From NCBI GenBank assembly GCA_934120735.1, contig CAKOVA010000011.1, positions 1 to 42,967 on the forward strand: DNA of 42,967 nucleotides. Reading direction: 5' to 3'. The notes under the pieces are model-generated. The model worked only from the letters and a program-made list of their open reading frames with translations, ran no database searches and had not been told where the DNA came from. Shown piece by piece: positions 6,818 to 15,815 of the stretch; the stretch's first letter is position 1, and each line of letters starts with the position of its first letter. The position numbers and the translations under genes were made by a program. Source of the stretch: an uncultured Prevotella sp. (GTDB taxonomy: Bacteria > Bacteroidota > Bacteroidia > Bacteroidales > Bacteroidaceae).

Positions 6818-9700
6818 CTAACCTTTCGACGTTGCTGGTACGTTACGGTCGCAAAGCTGGCGATAGGGACAATAGGTGCATCGTTTCAGTTCGCTGGTGG
6901 GTGCGAAGGGGATGGATGAATTGTAGATTTCGCTCAGCAATTGTTGCAGATTTTCCTTGAATTTCGCATCATAATCCCCAATGTCCAGCACCTTTTCCTT
7001 CTCTAAAAGTAGTGTCGGATCGTAGTCTTCGCCAGCGGTTTGTTGGATGAAGAGCAGTGCCGGACTTACTGGTAGCTGTGCGGGATTGAGCTGAGGATGG
7101 TGCTTGACGATGGAAGCGTATAAGAAGGTTTGTAAATAGTAATCCTTGTGCTTTTCTGAAAGCTTTTCATCGGTAAAGATATCATCCACGTCAACAGGTG
7201 TCGAATTCATGGGTTTGCCTGTTTTGTAGTCGATGACCCGTATGCGATGCGTGCCGTCGGGATTGACAATCTCGTCCAATCGGTCGATGTAACCACCGAT
7301 GGACAATGAGTGTGAGCCTTGCGCTGTCTCGAAAGTGAGGGTCGAACTGACCTTCTCCTCCAACGATTTGATGACGAAGGGTGCCAGCTTTTCATCAATC
7401 TGCAGCAAGCGGTTGAGGTAGTCGATGATGACCCTTCGGTTGATGAGTTGCAGACCATTGTACTCGGGTCGGTAGCCCTTGTTGCTTACATTGAACAATT
7501 CTTCGTTAAAAGCTTGGTCTACAAACTGTTCTATTCGTTTTCCTTTCGTCCGTAAGTCATGGATGTCGCTGGCTTGTATGCGTTGGTTTTTCTCCTTCAG
7601 ATGAGTATAAATCAGTTCTGCGCTGCGGTGAAAAATGTTGCCGAACATGCGGTTGTCGACGGCATCCTCAGCCTCTGGCTCCTTCAAGCCTGCGAGGATG
7701 TTGTAGTAAAATTGCAACGGGCATCGCAGATAGCGGTTGATGGCGGTGGGAGAGAGCTGCTCCAGTTGGTTCAACGCCTGCATCACCTGTTCGTTTTTCT
7801 CAATCACTTCCGGCCCATGCGTCTCCATGCTTTGCCCGCACAGCATGGAGTATCGTTGGATGGGGTGCCCACTTTCTACCATCATCTGCAACATGAACCT
7901 GCTCATTTCGCCCGTGTGGCTAATCTCAGTTGAATTGTTATAGGTCAGTGTCACGTCGCTGGCCCGCTGTATCAAACGGTGAAAATGGTAGGCATAGATG
8001 GCCACTTTGTGCTTCACCGTGGTGAGTCCGTACGCTTCACGCAAGGCATGTGGGATGAAAGACGTGTCGCTCACCCCTTTTGGCATGTTGCCCTCGTTGC
8101 ACGACAGCACGAGCAGGTGGTCGAAATCGAGGTTGCGTGTTTCCAATACGCCCATCACCTGAATGCCTTCAGCGGGCTCGCCATGGAACGGGATGCTGGT
8201 GGCTTGGATGAGTTGGGCCATGAGACGTTCGAACGTAGTGAGGTTGATGGTGAGGTCGCCAGCTGCGATCAAGTCTGACAGTCGGTTGATTAGGGTGTAC
8301 ATCCTGAACACCGACTCTTGGAAAAAAGCGTCTTCGTTGTTTTTTCCTTGCTGTCCTATCCGTTTGAGGACATTGAGTATCCATTTGGTAAGCAAGCAGT
8401 TGGTCGGGTCGTCATCTATGTCTGCAAACAGAAGGGACAGGCCGTCGTCCATGGAAAGCTCGCTGCGGGTTGGAAAGTAATGCTTCTCGGTTTCGAGATG
8501 TGTTAGCAATGTTTGGTGATTCTCTGAAATATACTGGGCATACGGATGTCTTAACACGCGCTTGACGGCTGCCAGTCGGTACTTGTCAGTGTTGAGGATG
8601 TGGCCGGAGGTTTGCAGCATCAGCAAGACGTTGATGAGCGACGCCACCGGCGACTGTGCCAACGGATAGCCCGTGGTGATGTTGATTTTTCCCGCTTCTG
8701 GTGGGATGCAGTGAATCACCGTTTGCAAGAGCTGCTCGTCGCACATCACGATGGCGGTGTTCCTGCCAGCTTCGATACGCCCCTTTTCACGCAGCCAAGT
8801 GGTGATGTAGCGGGCTTGCATGTTCTCGGTGGGAGCCGATAGGTAGGTGATGTCTTTCGGTTGGGTGAACTGTTTGTACAGCTCGTCCGACTGGTTGTCA
8901 AGCTCGTTCGGGAGCATGTCTAGGTATTGACGGATGAAATGGCCGGCCTCTTGCTTGCCATCTGCCAGGTAATAGCGGTCGAAGTCCCAATAAAACATGG
9001 CCTTACCCATGTCTTTTAGTCGTTTGAAGAGGGCTTGTTCTACTTTTTGCAGCACGTTGAAGCCCACGAAGACATATTGGTCGTATTCAAATTCAATGTC
9101 CTCATTCTGTGCCACTTGTCGATAGAGAGCGCCTTCGTAGGCGATTCCCTGGTCTGACAGGCGCTGGTTGAAATCGTGATAGATATCCTTGAAATGGCTC
9201 CACAGATTGAGAAAGCGACGCTTGAGTTCGGTATCGTGATCTTCATCAAAGTTCTTAAAAAACGCTTGGAGTATCTTTTTCTGCTCCGCAGACAGGTAAG
9301 AAACGTCATCAAACTCGTGTATGTCTCGAAGATTGGCAAACACTTTGTCGGCATCAACCATGTTCTTGTCAATGTCATCAAAGTCGGAGAGCAACAGCTG
9401 GCCCCATCCATAGAACTTGTCAAGCGTTTCATCGCTTCCGGTACATGCATTGAATGATTTATGCAAATCACAGATTAATTTGATGGAATCGCCAACGGTT
9501 AAGTGAGAATGGCGGCGAAACAAGTCGCTGATGGTGATGTAGGACGGACTCCAAATGGGGCGGTCTGACAGGCATGCCAGCTGCTCGTTCATGAACAGCG
9601 ACGCGCGTTTGTTGGGAAAAACGACAGCCACGCGTGATAAATCCTGCCCGAACTTGGCAATCAAGTCTTGGGCTACATATTTTAAAAAGCTGTTTTTCAT
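6818..9700 (-). CDS. addB: AddB-like PD-(D/E)XK nuclease with Fe-S cysteines
   Basis: This is the nuclease/scaffold partner of the upstream helicase, expected to act in resection of double-strand breaks. The 960 residues contain a degenerate UvrD-like region (about 20-600; for example VVFPNKRASLF at 26-36, and VMGVLETRNLDFDHLLVLSCNEG at about 515-537) and a C-terminal RecB-type nuclease with H691, D806 (GGYIDRLDE), D824 and K826 (VIDYKTGKP). C660, C941, C944 and C950 reproduce the AddB iron-sulphur pattern of one distant Cys then C-x2-C-x5-C. No Walker A (GxxGxGKT) is present, so motor activity is unlikely. Its ATG overlaps the addA stop as ATGA, implying translational coupling. Confidence 0.82.
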   Translation of the reverse strand: MKNSFLKYVAQDLIAKFGQDLSRVAVVFPNKRASLFMNEQLACLSDRPIWSPSYITISDLFRRHSHLTVGDSIKLICDLHKSFNACTGSDETLDKFYGWGQLLLSDFDDIDKNMVDADKVFANLRDIHEFDDVSYLSAEQKKILQAFFKNFDEDHDTELKRRFLNLWSHFKDIYHDFNQRLSDQGIAYEGALYRQVAQNEDIEFEYDQYVFVGFNVLQKVEQALFKRLKDMGKAMFYWDFDRYYLADGKQEAGHFIRQYLDMLPNELDNQSDELYKQFTQPKDITYLSAPTENMQARYITTWLREKGRIEAGRNTAIVMCDEQLLQTVIHCIPPEAGKINITTGYPLAQSPVASLINVLLMLQTSGHILNTDKYRLAAVKRVLRHPYAQYISENHQTLLTHLETEKHYFPTRSELSMDDGLSLLFADIDDDPTNCLLTKWILNVLKRIGQQGKNNEDAFFQESVFRMYTLINRLSDLIAAGDLTINLTTFERLMAQLIQATSIPFHGEPAEGIQVMGVLETRNLDFDHLLVLSCNEGNMPKGVSDTSFIPHALREAYGLTTVKHKVAIYAYHFHRLIQRASDVTLTYNNSTEISHTGEMSRFMLQMMVESGHPIQRYSMLCGQSMETHGPEVIEKNEQVMQALNQLEQLSPTAINRYLRCPLQFYYNILAGLKEPEAEDAVDNRMFGNIFHRSAELIYTHLKEKNQRIQASDIHDLRTKGKRIEQFVDQAFNEELFNVSNKGYRPEYNGLQLINRRVIIDYLNRLLQIDEKLAPFVIKSLEEKVSSTLTFETAQGSHSLSIGGYIDRLDEIVNPDGTHRIRVIDYKTGKPMNSTPVDVDDIFTDEKLSEKHKDYYLQTFLYASIVKHHPQLNPAQLPVSPALLFIQQTAGEDYDPTLLLEKEKVLDIGDYDAKFKENLQQLLSEIYNSSIPFAPTSELKRCTYCPYRQLCDRNVPATSKG

Positions 9701-12700
9701 ATCACTTCTTCAATCTTGTTGCTATAAACATACCATAGGTATCCGGTCACATGTGTATGCCCCATCTGGGTCAACAGTTGCATGTATTGCTTGACTTGAT
9801 CGGTGTGTTGGGGCTTTGGTTGGCCAAACTTGAAGTCAACCACTATCATCTGTCGCCCGTCTGTCATCACCCTGTCCGGGCGATGGGTCATCACTTCTCC
9901 CGTCGTGGGATTGACATGCAAGATGCTGCATTCGTTAAATAGTTTCCATCTGCCTGAGAACCAACTCGCAACCTTGGGATAGTTGAGCCGCTTGTTCAAC
10001 ATCTCTTGCAGTTTTTCTCGGGTCACAACGTCATCGTATAATACGCCATCAAATTCTAATTGCTTCAAAACATCCTCCGCATCATCGGCGGTTTTGATTT
10101 GAGAAAACAGCTGATGGAGGATGTTTCCCAGTTGGATGTAGCTGGATTGTCTATCATCCGGCTCCTCATCTTGATTGACAAACTCTTTGCTCTGGTTGCT
10201 TTGTCTGAATTCAACCATGTTGTCAAAACTCTCTATTTCTATCTTCAGCGTCTTGACAGGTAGCTGAAAGATGTTATCGGAAGCCTTCTTTGTTTCGTTT
10301 TTAGGCGTGGACAGGGTTCCAAATTCCAGGCTGATGGTGTCGTTCTTATCATCTATGTCACCCGTGAGAATGCTCCCCGACAGTGCTTTGTGCATCTCTT
10401 CCACACTTTCTTCAATTACTTTTGAGCGTCTACCAGCACTCTTTCGTTGGCCAAGGATAAAGAGACTCTTGCCTGCTCTGGTCAAGGCAACGTAGAGTAG
10501 GTTGAGGTTATCAACCATGTTTTGCAGATGCTCGTGCTGATAATCGGGCTCGAAAAAAGTGTTTGTCATGCTTTTCTCCGAGAAATCTATCGGTATGAGC
10601 GGCAGTTGACAGAAGGGTTCAGCATCTGTTCTGCACCATAATGTGTACCTTTTTTCCAGCTGCCAGTCACAGAAAGGAATGATGACATGGTCGAATTCCA
10701 GTCCCTTACTCTTGTGAATGGTCAGTATTCTGATGCCATCAAAGCCATCACTTTGGATGGTTTTGTCATGCAATGTCTCGTTCCACTGCTCCAGAAAGTT
10801 GTCCAATCCAGTGATGTTGTCAGTCAAATATTGATTCAGCAAGTCATAAAACTCACAGATGTACGCACTTTGATCCTTGAGCGTGTCGAGTTGAAAGATG
10901 ACAAACATACGTTCAACCAAATCAATGGGCGGTAAGGTTAGTAATGAATCGGCCTGTTGTGTGAATTCTTTCGGAAGCCAATCCGTAACGTCTTTCCCTT
11001 GAATGAATAAGTCGTTGTCGTCCAGTTTGTTGTTAAGTATTCGCTTTTGATATACTTTTGACAGATTAGCCAAGGCGATTTTGTCTTCCGGATGCATGAG
11101 ACAATGCAAGGCATCTATCAACAGATTGACCGCAATTGATGAGTCCAAACGGAATGCTTCGTCAGATACCAGGCGTATTTCCGGCATGCTTTCCATCAGT
11201 GCATCAGCGATGGTGGGTATCTCTTTGTTGTTGCGAACCAGGATGGCGATATCTTTTTGCCGCACTCCTTGCCCCTTCAGCGTAGTGATGATTTGTGCGA
11301 TTTCGGCCACCATCAGGTTCTCATAGTCTTCTTTTGGAAAGAGTTTGATGTTGGCAAAGCCTGTCTGAACCTTCTCATCAGGCGCTTTTTGGCACACGTC
11401 CTCGTACGCTTTCTTCACTTGCTCCGCTTCTTTTGGGTTGTCAGTGGCCAGTGCTTCATACTCTTTTCGTGCGACAATCGTGAAAAATGTGTTGTTGAAA
11501 TCAATGATGTTCTTCTCCGATCGACGGTTTACGTCAAGTTTAAGGGTTTCGAGTAAATGCCCTTGTGATGGAAATTCCTGCTCAATGTTGTTCAACAGTC
11601 GCCAATCACCAGAGCGGAACCGATAGATGCTTTGTTTGACATCACCCACGATGAGACCGGTACCGTCGGCATGACTAATGACTTCTTGCAATAGAATTTT
11701 GAAGTTTTGCCATTGGATAGTGCTGGTATCTTGAAACTCATCAATCATGATGTGTTTGAGTTGTGTGCCTATCTTTTCAAAGATAAAGGGCGAGTCGCTG
11801 TCCTCAATGAGTTTGTTGAGCAACAGCTGTGTGTCGCTGAGCAAGAAGCTGTTGGAGTCAGCGTTCAGCTCTCTTACCTTTTTCTCAATGCTGCCGAGCA
11901 GTCTTAGCTGGTTGAGATGTCGCAAGATGAGTGTTGCTGTGCGGAAAGGAACAAGTAGTTGTCTTCGTCTTTGCTCTGTGGTATTCAGCAAGTTGGTGAG
12001 CTCTGTAGCCAACATCATCAACCCCTCATCTTTTTGATCGCCCTTTCTCAACCACTCTTCCGGTGCATCCGCAGCTTTTTGTGCCGTGGCGTTGAACAGC
12101 TTGTCGTCGTCATATTTACCCGAACTGAGCTTGATGAAGTAGCCTGCGGGTCCTTTTTTCCCACCCTTGAGTTCATCGATGGAAGCCTGATGTCGGTTGA
12201 GTGTTTCGTTGAAGGCTTCCCCCATTTTACTGAATTCTGCTGATGCTCGTTCTCGGATGTTTCTCAATTGCTTGGTATATTGCACAAAGAAATCCTCTTG
12301 ACCCAGCACGCTTTCCAGTTCATCGCGATGCGCTTTATACACATCCTTAAAGATGTTCGAGCCAAAATCCTTGATTTCTCCAATGACATTCCATGACTTG
12401 TCGTCAGAGATGTTTTGCCGGATGTATTCGTATATCCATCTCAAGAGTTTATCATTAGGCTGCAATTCTTCAATCAACTCATCTACTGCCTTCTCTTTCA
12501 CTTGCTTATCTCTCAGCTCAATCCTTAGATTTGCTGTGAGATCAAGTTCTCTCGCCAGGTTTCTCAACACGCTTTGAAAGAAAGCATCGATGGTTTCTAC
12601 CCTGAAATAATTGTAATTGTGCAGCAACTGTCCCAATGCCTTTTGCGCCCGTTCACGGATTTTATTGCTGGGAAACGGGATGGATTCTTGTATCTTGTGT

Positions 12701-12945
12701 AAATAACTATCAGAGTCGGGCAAGCCATGAGCGATGCCATACAGCTGACTCAAGATGCGCATCTTCATTTCTTCCGTCGCCTTGTTGGTAAAGGTAACAG
12801 CCAAGATAGAACGATAGGCGTCGGGATTTTCAATGACACGCTTCATGTACTCAGTGGCCAATGTGAAGGTTTTTCCGCTTCCAGCACTTGCTTTATACAC
12901 CGTGAGCGATGGTTGTTGTTTAGATGAGTTGTTCGTTGCAGTCAT
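9697..12945 (-). CDS. addA: AddA/RecB-like UvrD-family helicase-nuclease
   Basis: This is a superfamily 1 DNA helicase with a C-terminal nuclease, the motor subunit for recombinational repair of DNA ends. From the ATG at 12945 the product has 1082 residues. Walker A ASAGSGKT is at 19-26; MIDEFQDTSTIQW (motif II), GDVKQSIYRFRSGD (motif III), ILTIHKSKGLEFDHVI (motif V) and LLYVALTRA (motif VI) follow in order. The C terminus has D1024, D1037 and K1039 in RPD...VVDFKFG, the PD-(D/E)XK core. The frame is open to 13110, but the extra 55 residues overlap the upstream gene and lack conservation features, so I use 12945. It lies 10 bp after the DUF5686 gene. Confidence 0.88.
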   Translation of the reverse strand: MTATNNSSKQQPSLTVYKASAGSGKTFTLATEYMKRVIENPDAYRSILAVTFTNKATEEMKMRILSQLYGIAHGLPDSDSYLHKIQESIPFPSNKIRERAQKALGQLLHNYNYFRVETIDAFFQSVLRNLARELDLTANLRIELRDKQVKEKAVDELIEELQPNDKLLRWIYEYIRQNISDDKSWNVIGEIKDFGSNIFKDVYKAHRDELESVLGQEDFFVQYTKQLRNIRERASAEFSKMGEAFNETLNRHQASIDELKGGKKGPAGYFIKLSSGKYDDDKLFNATAQKAADAPEEWLRKGDQKDEGLMMLATELTNLLNTTEQRRRQLLVPFRTATLILRHLNQLRLLGSIEKKVRELNADSNSFLLSDTQLLLNKLIEDSDSPFIFEKIGTQLKHIMIDEFQDTSTIQWQNFKILLQEVISHADGTGLIVGDVKQSIYRFRSGDWRLLNNIEQEFPSQGHLLETLKLDVNRRSEKNIIDFNNTFFTIVARKEYEALATDNPKEAEQVKKAYEDVCQKAPDEKVQTGFANIKLFPKEDYENLMVAEIAQIITTLKGQGVRQKDIAILVRNNKEIPTIADALMESMPEIRLVSDEAFRLDSSIAVNLLIDALHCLMHPEDKIALANLSKVYQKRILNNKLDDNDLFIQGKDVTDWLPKEFTQQADSLLTLPPIDLVERMFVIFQLDTLKDQSAYICEFYDLLNQYLTDNITGLDNFLEQWNETLHDKTIQSDGFDGIRILTIHKSKGLEFDHVIIPFCDWQLEKRYTLWCRTDAEPFCQLPLIPIDFSEKSMTNTFFEPDYQHEHLQNMVDNLNLLYVALTRAGKSLFILGQRKSAGRRSKVIEESVEEMHKALSGSILTGDIDDKNDTISLEFGTLSTPKNETKKASDNIFQLPVKTLKIEIESFDNMVEFRQSNQSKEFVNQDEEPDDRQSSYIQLGNILHQLFSQIKTADDAEDVLKQLEFDGVLYDDVVTREKLQEMLNKRLNYPKVASWFSGRWKLFNECSILHVNPTTGEVMTHRPDRVMTDGRQMIVVDFKFGQPKPQHTDQVKQYMQLLTQMGHTHVTGYLWYVYSNKIEEVI

Positions 12946-12955
12946 GTTTTGAGTT

Positions 12956-15016
12956 TTACCATTGTCTGAATAGTTCGAAACCAAACTTGAATCCGAAGTT
13001 CCTGTACTTGCCGTTGATGGTCGAAACAAATGCTCCGACGGAGGCAAGGCGCGTCTTGAAAGCATAACCCAGTTCGATGTAAGGATGGGCATTCTTTGCG
13101 TGTAAAGCACTGAAATAAAGTCTTTCTCGCTCTATGAAATGTCCAGCGAGTGGCATCCAGGCAAGTATTAAGAAAGGAGACTCGTATGCGAAGTTGGCTC
13201 TCGCATAATAATGAGATAAGTTGTAGAGGTCTGAATCCAGCAGCTCAAACTCGCCGGACCAATCGACTATCCATCCATCGGGAAGGAAAGTCTGTCTGAA
13301 GTTTTCAAAATCCACGAAGTAGTCATTGTTGGTGCGATGTGTATAAAAGCCGCCTCCCAAGCGCATGGACAAGCTCTGCACGTTCCACAAGGGCAGGATG
13401 TACTGGCCGTCAAACTCCCAACGCGCATACGGTACATTGGTGTTCGCCAGCTTATTGAGGCTTTGTTCGTAGCTGGCTGTCAGGGTGGGACCCTCAAATC
13501 CCCAGGGTCTATATTGCACTTGCAACTTTGGGGCGAGAGAAGAATACACCCTAGGCTTGTTGATGAGGTCGAATCCCTCTTTGTGTAGGGCAGAGCGGTG
13601 ATGGAGAATCAGTCCGGCTTGGAAACCAATGTGTTTGGACAGGTCATAATTGGCAAAGCAATCCCAATAAGTATCTTTGAACTCATCCAATTGCATGCCC
13701 TCCCAAATGGGATTGTAGTCAGTGGCCAAGTTCAGCTCGTTTACCAGTCTTCTGTTCTTGATACGGCGTCCACTTGAGAGGGTAGATTTCAAGTATGCGT
13801 TGTGTTTTTTGTCAAAATAATAGATGAGTGGCGTCCAAAAATAAAACTGTTTGAGTTTGAAAGAATAGCCGGCCTTGAACTGAAGCCAAATGTCACTGTT
13901 GTCAGTAAACTTGTATCCGCCGCGAATGTTGAACTTGTAATAATATCCCTGGTTGTTGTTGTATCCCATGAAGAGCGGGTTCAAGATGGGGTTGATTCTA
14001 AAGTATCCCTGTTGGTCTGGCCCGAATTTTTGATTGATATGCGTCAGAACATTTTCCCCAATCATGTCCCACAAGATGGTTTTCAGTTTCATTCGTTTGC
14101 TGGTTGGCGAAAGACCGTCTATCTTTGTGGTATCTTTCTCGGCAGTTTCTCTTGCCTTGACAATGCTGCCGTAGATTAGTTTTTCATACGAGGTGAGCGG
14201 CTCTGGTCTCAACTGTTTCATCTTGTTCATATCATGGTCGTCCTCACTGGGGGTATCAACAGGTTTGGGCAGATTGTACGCCATGGTGTAATGAGCTTTG
14301 ATGTCATTGCCCAGAAACAGGAAACGGGCATCCAAATTGCATTTCTCTGGGCGCATAGCTTGCATGGTACCGCTACCCATTTTGATGAAAAGCCTGAATT
14401 GTATCATGTCGTATTCACCCGCCAGCCTCACCTGTACGATGCGTCCGTCCTGGGGTGTGACGATGGCCACCCCGTTAACCAGCAGCGTGTTTTTCAGCTT
14501 GGGCTTGAATCTAAGCCGAACGAGGCTGTCGGTTTCTTGCTCAAAGCTGTATTTGTAATATATTTTATTCTGTTTGTTGAAAGGTGAAAGAATGTTTTCA
14601 CCAATCATGGTCACGTCGTATATGTTGGGCGTGAGATAGCTCATCAAGGTTGGCATGGCGACGTGTCGGTGGGGAATGGTGGACAGTGACAGCAGCTTTT
14701 TTGTGGTATAGTCGCCAGAAGGTAGAAATGACACTTTGTTGAAGCTCTCCTGTATATATTCCCGTCTGCCCCCATGGGCCACCGCATACATGGTGGGTAC
14801 GGCCATGAGGAACACATTGCGCTTGTTCACATGCAAGGAAGACTTCATATAAGCGTAGCTGGTGGTGTCGGCAACTCGCCTAATCTCGATGTTTTGCGGG
14901 TAGCTGAAAACGCGGTGCAACAAAGTGTCAAGTTTACTTTTTGCAGACCATACTTCCTGCGGCAATGCGAGGCAGGGAAGTATTAACATCACTACTTTCA
15001 ACAATGCTGTTCTCAC
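12956..15016 (-). CDS. DUF5686-family outer-membrane beta-barrel protein
   Basis: The product has an N-terminal signal peptide (R/K-containing start, hydrophobic core LLKVVMLILPCLALP, cleavage near VWSA/KSK), a soluble region (about 30-330), and a long C-terminal stretch of alternating amphipathic strands typical of a barrel, ending FGFKFGFELFRQW with an aromatic last residue. This matches the DUF5686 proteins common in Bacteroidetes, whose role is unknown. It is the first gene of a unit with addA and addB (10-bp gap to addA); this linkage may be chance transcription rather than function. The start is uncertain: a TTG at 15025 lies inside a -7 box, so I prefer the GTG at 15016; an ATG at 14989 would truncate the signal peptide. 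Confidence 0.78.
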   Translation of the reverse strand: MRTALLKVVMLILPCLALPQEVWSAKSKLDTLLHRVFSYPQNIEIRRVADTTSYAYMKSSLHVNKRNVFLMAVPTMYAVAHGGRREYIQESFNKVSFLPSGDYTTKKLLSLSTIPHRHVAMPTLMSYLTPNIYDVTMIGENILSPFNKQNKIYYKYSFEQETDSLVRLRFKPKLKNTLLVNGVAIVTPQDGRIVQVRLAGEYDMIQFRLFIKMGSGTMQAMRPEKCNLDARFLFLGNDIKAHYTMAYNLPKPVDTPSEDDHDMNKMKQLRPEPLTSYEKLIYGSIVKARETAEKDTTKIDGLSPTSKRMKLKTILWDMIGENVLTHINQKFGPDQQGYFRINPILNPLFMGYNNNQGYYYKFNIRGGYKFTDNSDIWLQFKAGYSFKLKQFYFWTPLIYYFDKKHNAYLKSTLSSGRRIKNRRLVNELNLATDYNPIWEGMQLDEFKDTYWDCFANYDLSKHIGFQAGLILHHRSALHKEGFDLINKPRVYSSLAPKLQVQYRPWGFEGPTLTASYEQSLNKLANTNVPYARWEFDGQYILPLWNVQSLSMRLGGGFYTHRTNNDYFVDFENFRQTFLPDGWIVDWSGEFELLDSDLYNLSHYYARANFAYESPFLILAWMPLAGHFIERERLYFSALHAKNAHPYIELGYAFKTRLASVGAFVSTINGKYRNFGFKFGFELFRQW

Positions 15017-15022
15017 CAAGGA

Positions 15023-15030
15023 CAAAGGTA
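15023..15030 (-). promoter_or_regulatory. Candidate -7 box upstream of the DUF5686-addA-addB unit
   Basis: TACCTTTG on the minus strand is an exact TAnnTTTG match. It ends six bases before the GTG chosen as start. The nearest TTTG upstream is only 12 nt away, so the -33 element is not convincing. If used, the transcript would have almost no leader. Confidence 0.4.
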
Positions 15031-15750
15031 CGATAACCTTGGCAAAAAAACGAACGATTGGTTAAATTCTTATCGGCATATTTCATTCATGAACTGATAG
15101 AAGAAATTTCACGCGAAAGATTGCAAATGGTGGATGTCACCCTTTTGCTTGCGTTTGTGCAGGATTATCCATAGTTGGCTCCTTGACTGTTTCAATATTT
15201 ATCTCTCCCCATAATTTCTGACAACTCAAAAAACTTGGACGCACAATGATATTGTGAAAATTGTCTTAAAAAATGACAATAAATTGGCTGTTGCAAAATG
15301 TTGAACTAGAAAAAAATGATAGGTATTCGGGATGCACAGAAGGAGTAAAACACCAGCTTTTACGTCATTTGGATGTAAAAGCATGGAGTTTTTCTTGTAA
15401 AGTGTATGAGTTTGCCCTTTAATAGGCATGCGTTTGGTGCGTAAAAGGTATCATATAACAGTGCTAAAACACCCTTTTAGCGGTGTAAACGAGCGATAAA
15501 TCACCTTGAAAATCACTATGAAAATCGTAAAGTGGTGACAACTAATGTATTGCGTTTTTCGCTCATTTTTGCGATATTTTCATCTTTGGACGTCTTCATG
15601 GAAAATACGCGAAGCACAGCGCATTATTTGTTAAGAAAAAGTCAACAAATTCATTACCGAACATCATCATCCCCCTGCGAGGCATGAAGGCCAAAAGTTC
15701 TTAAAATATTGAAATATAGTGGTAAAATAAATATAAAATGGTGGGCAACT
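15031..15750. other. Gene-free spacer between divergent operons
   Basis: This stretch of about 720 bases carries no gene I can support. It contains the degenerate 22-nt periodic array at 15338-15492 and otherwise AT-rich sequence with several partial promoter-like boxes but no exact pair. A 67-codon frame on the minus strand (15226-15429) runs through the periodic array and has no recognisable protein character. No tRNA cloverleaf or riboswitch was recognised. Confidence 0.6.
15338..15492. repeat. Degenerate 22-nt periodic array (copy B)
   Basis: Consecutive blocks 15360-15381, 15382-15404, 15405-15426, 15427-15448, 15449-15470 and 15471-15492 are 22 or 23 nt long; most begin CAT or TAT and most end in a TAAA-containing motif such as GTAAAG, GTAAAAGG or CTAAAAC. 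The block at 15427 contains GCGTTTGGTGCGTAAAAG, close to the unit at 5579 (GAGTTTGGTGCTTAAAG). An 8-bp inverted pair GCTTTTAC (15356-15363) and GTAAAAGC (15375-15382) sits at its left edge. The relation to copies A and C is inferred from period and core. Confidence 0.5.
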
Positions 15751-15782
15751 TTCGCTTCTGTGTCATTATTGTTGTATTTTTG
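15751..15782 (+). promoter_or_regulatory. Promoter of the moxR-bat operon
   Basis: TATTTTTG (15775-15782) is an exact TAnnTTTG -7 box, with TTCG (15751-15754, one mismatch to TTTG) exactly 20 nt upstream. The predicted transcript starts about 25-30 nt before the moxR ATG at 15816. No other promoter of this quality was seen before the batA-batDE genes. Confidence 0.7.
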
Positions 15783-15815
15783 CGTTCAGTTTAAAAATTG
15801 AATAACAACACAATT

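Noticed and set aside
9697..13110. Longer start (13110) for the addA-like gene
   Set aside because: The extra 55 codons overlap the 3' end of the DUF5686 gene in another frame; the ATG at 12945 directly precedes the conserved helicase start.
15226..15429. 67-codon minus-strand frame in the divergent spacer
   Set aside because: It spans the 22-nt periodic array, has a non-protein-like composition and no plausible promoter or start context.
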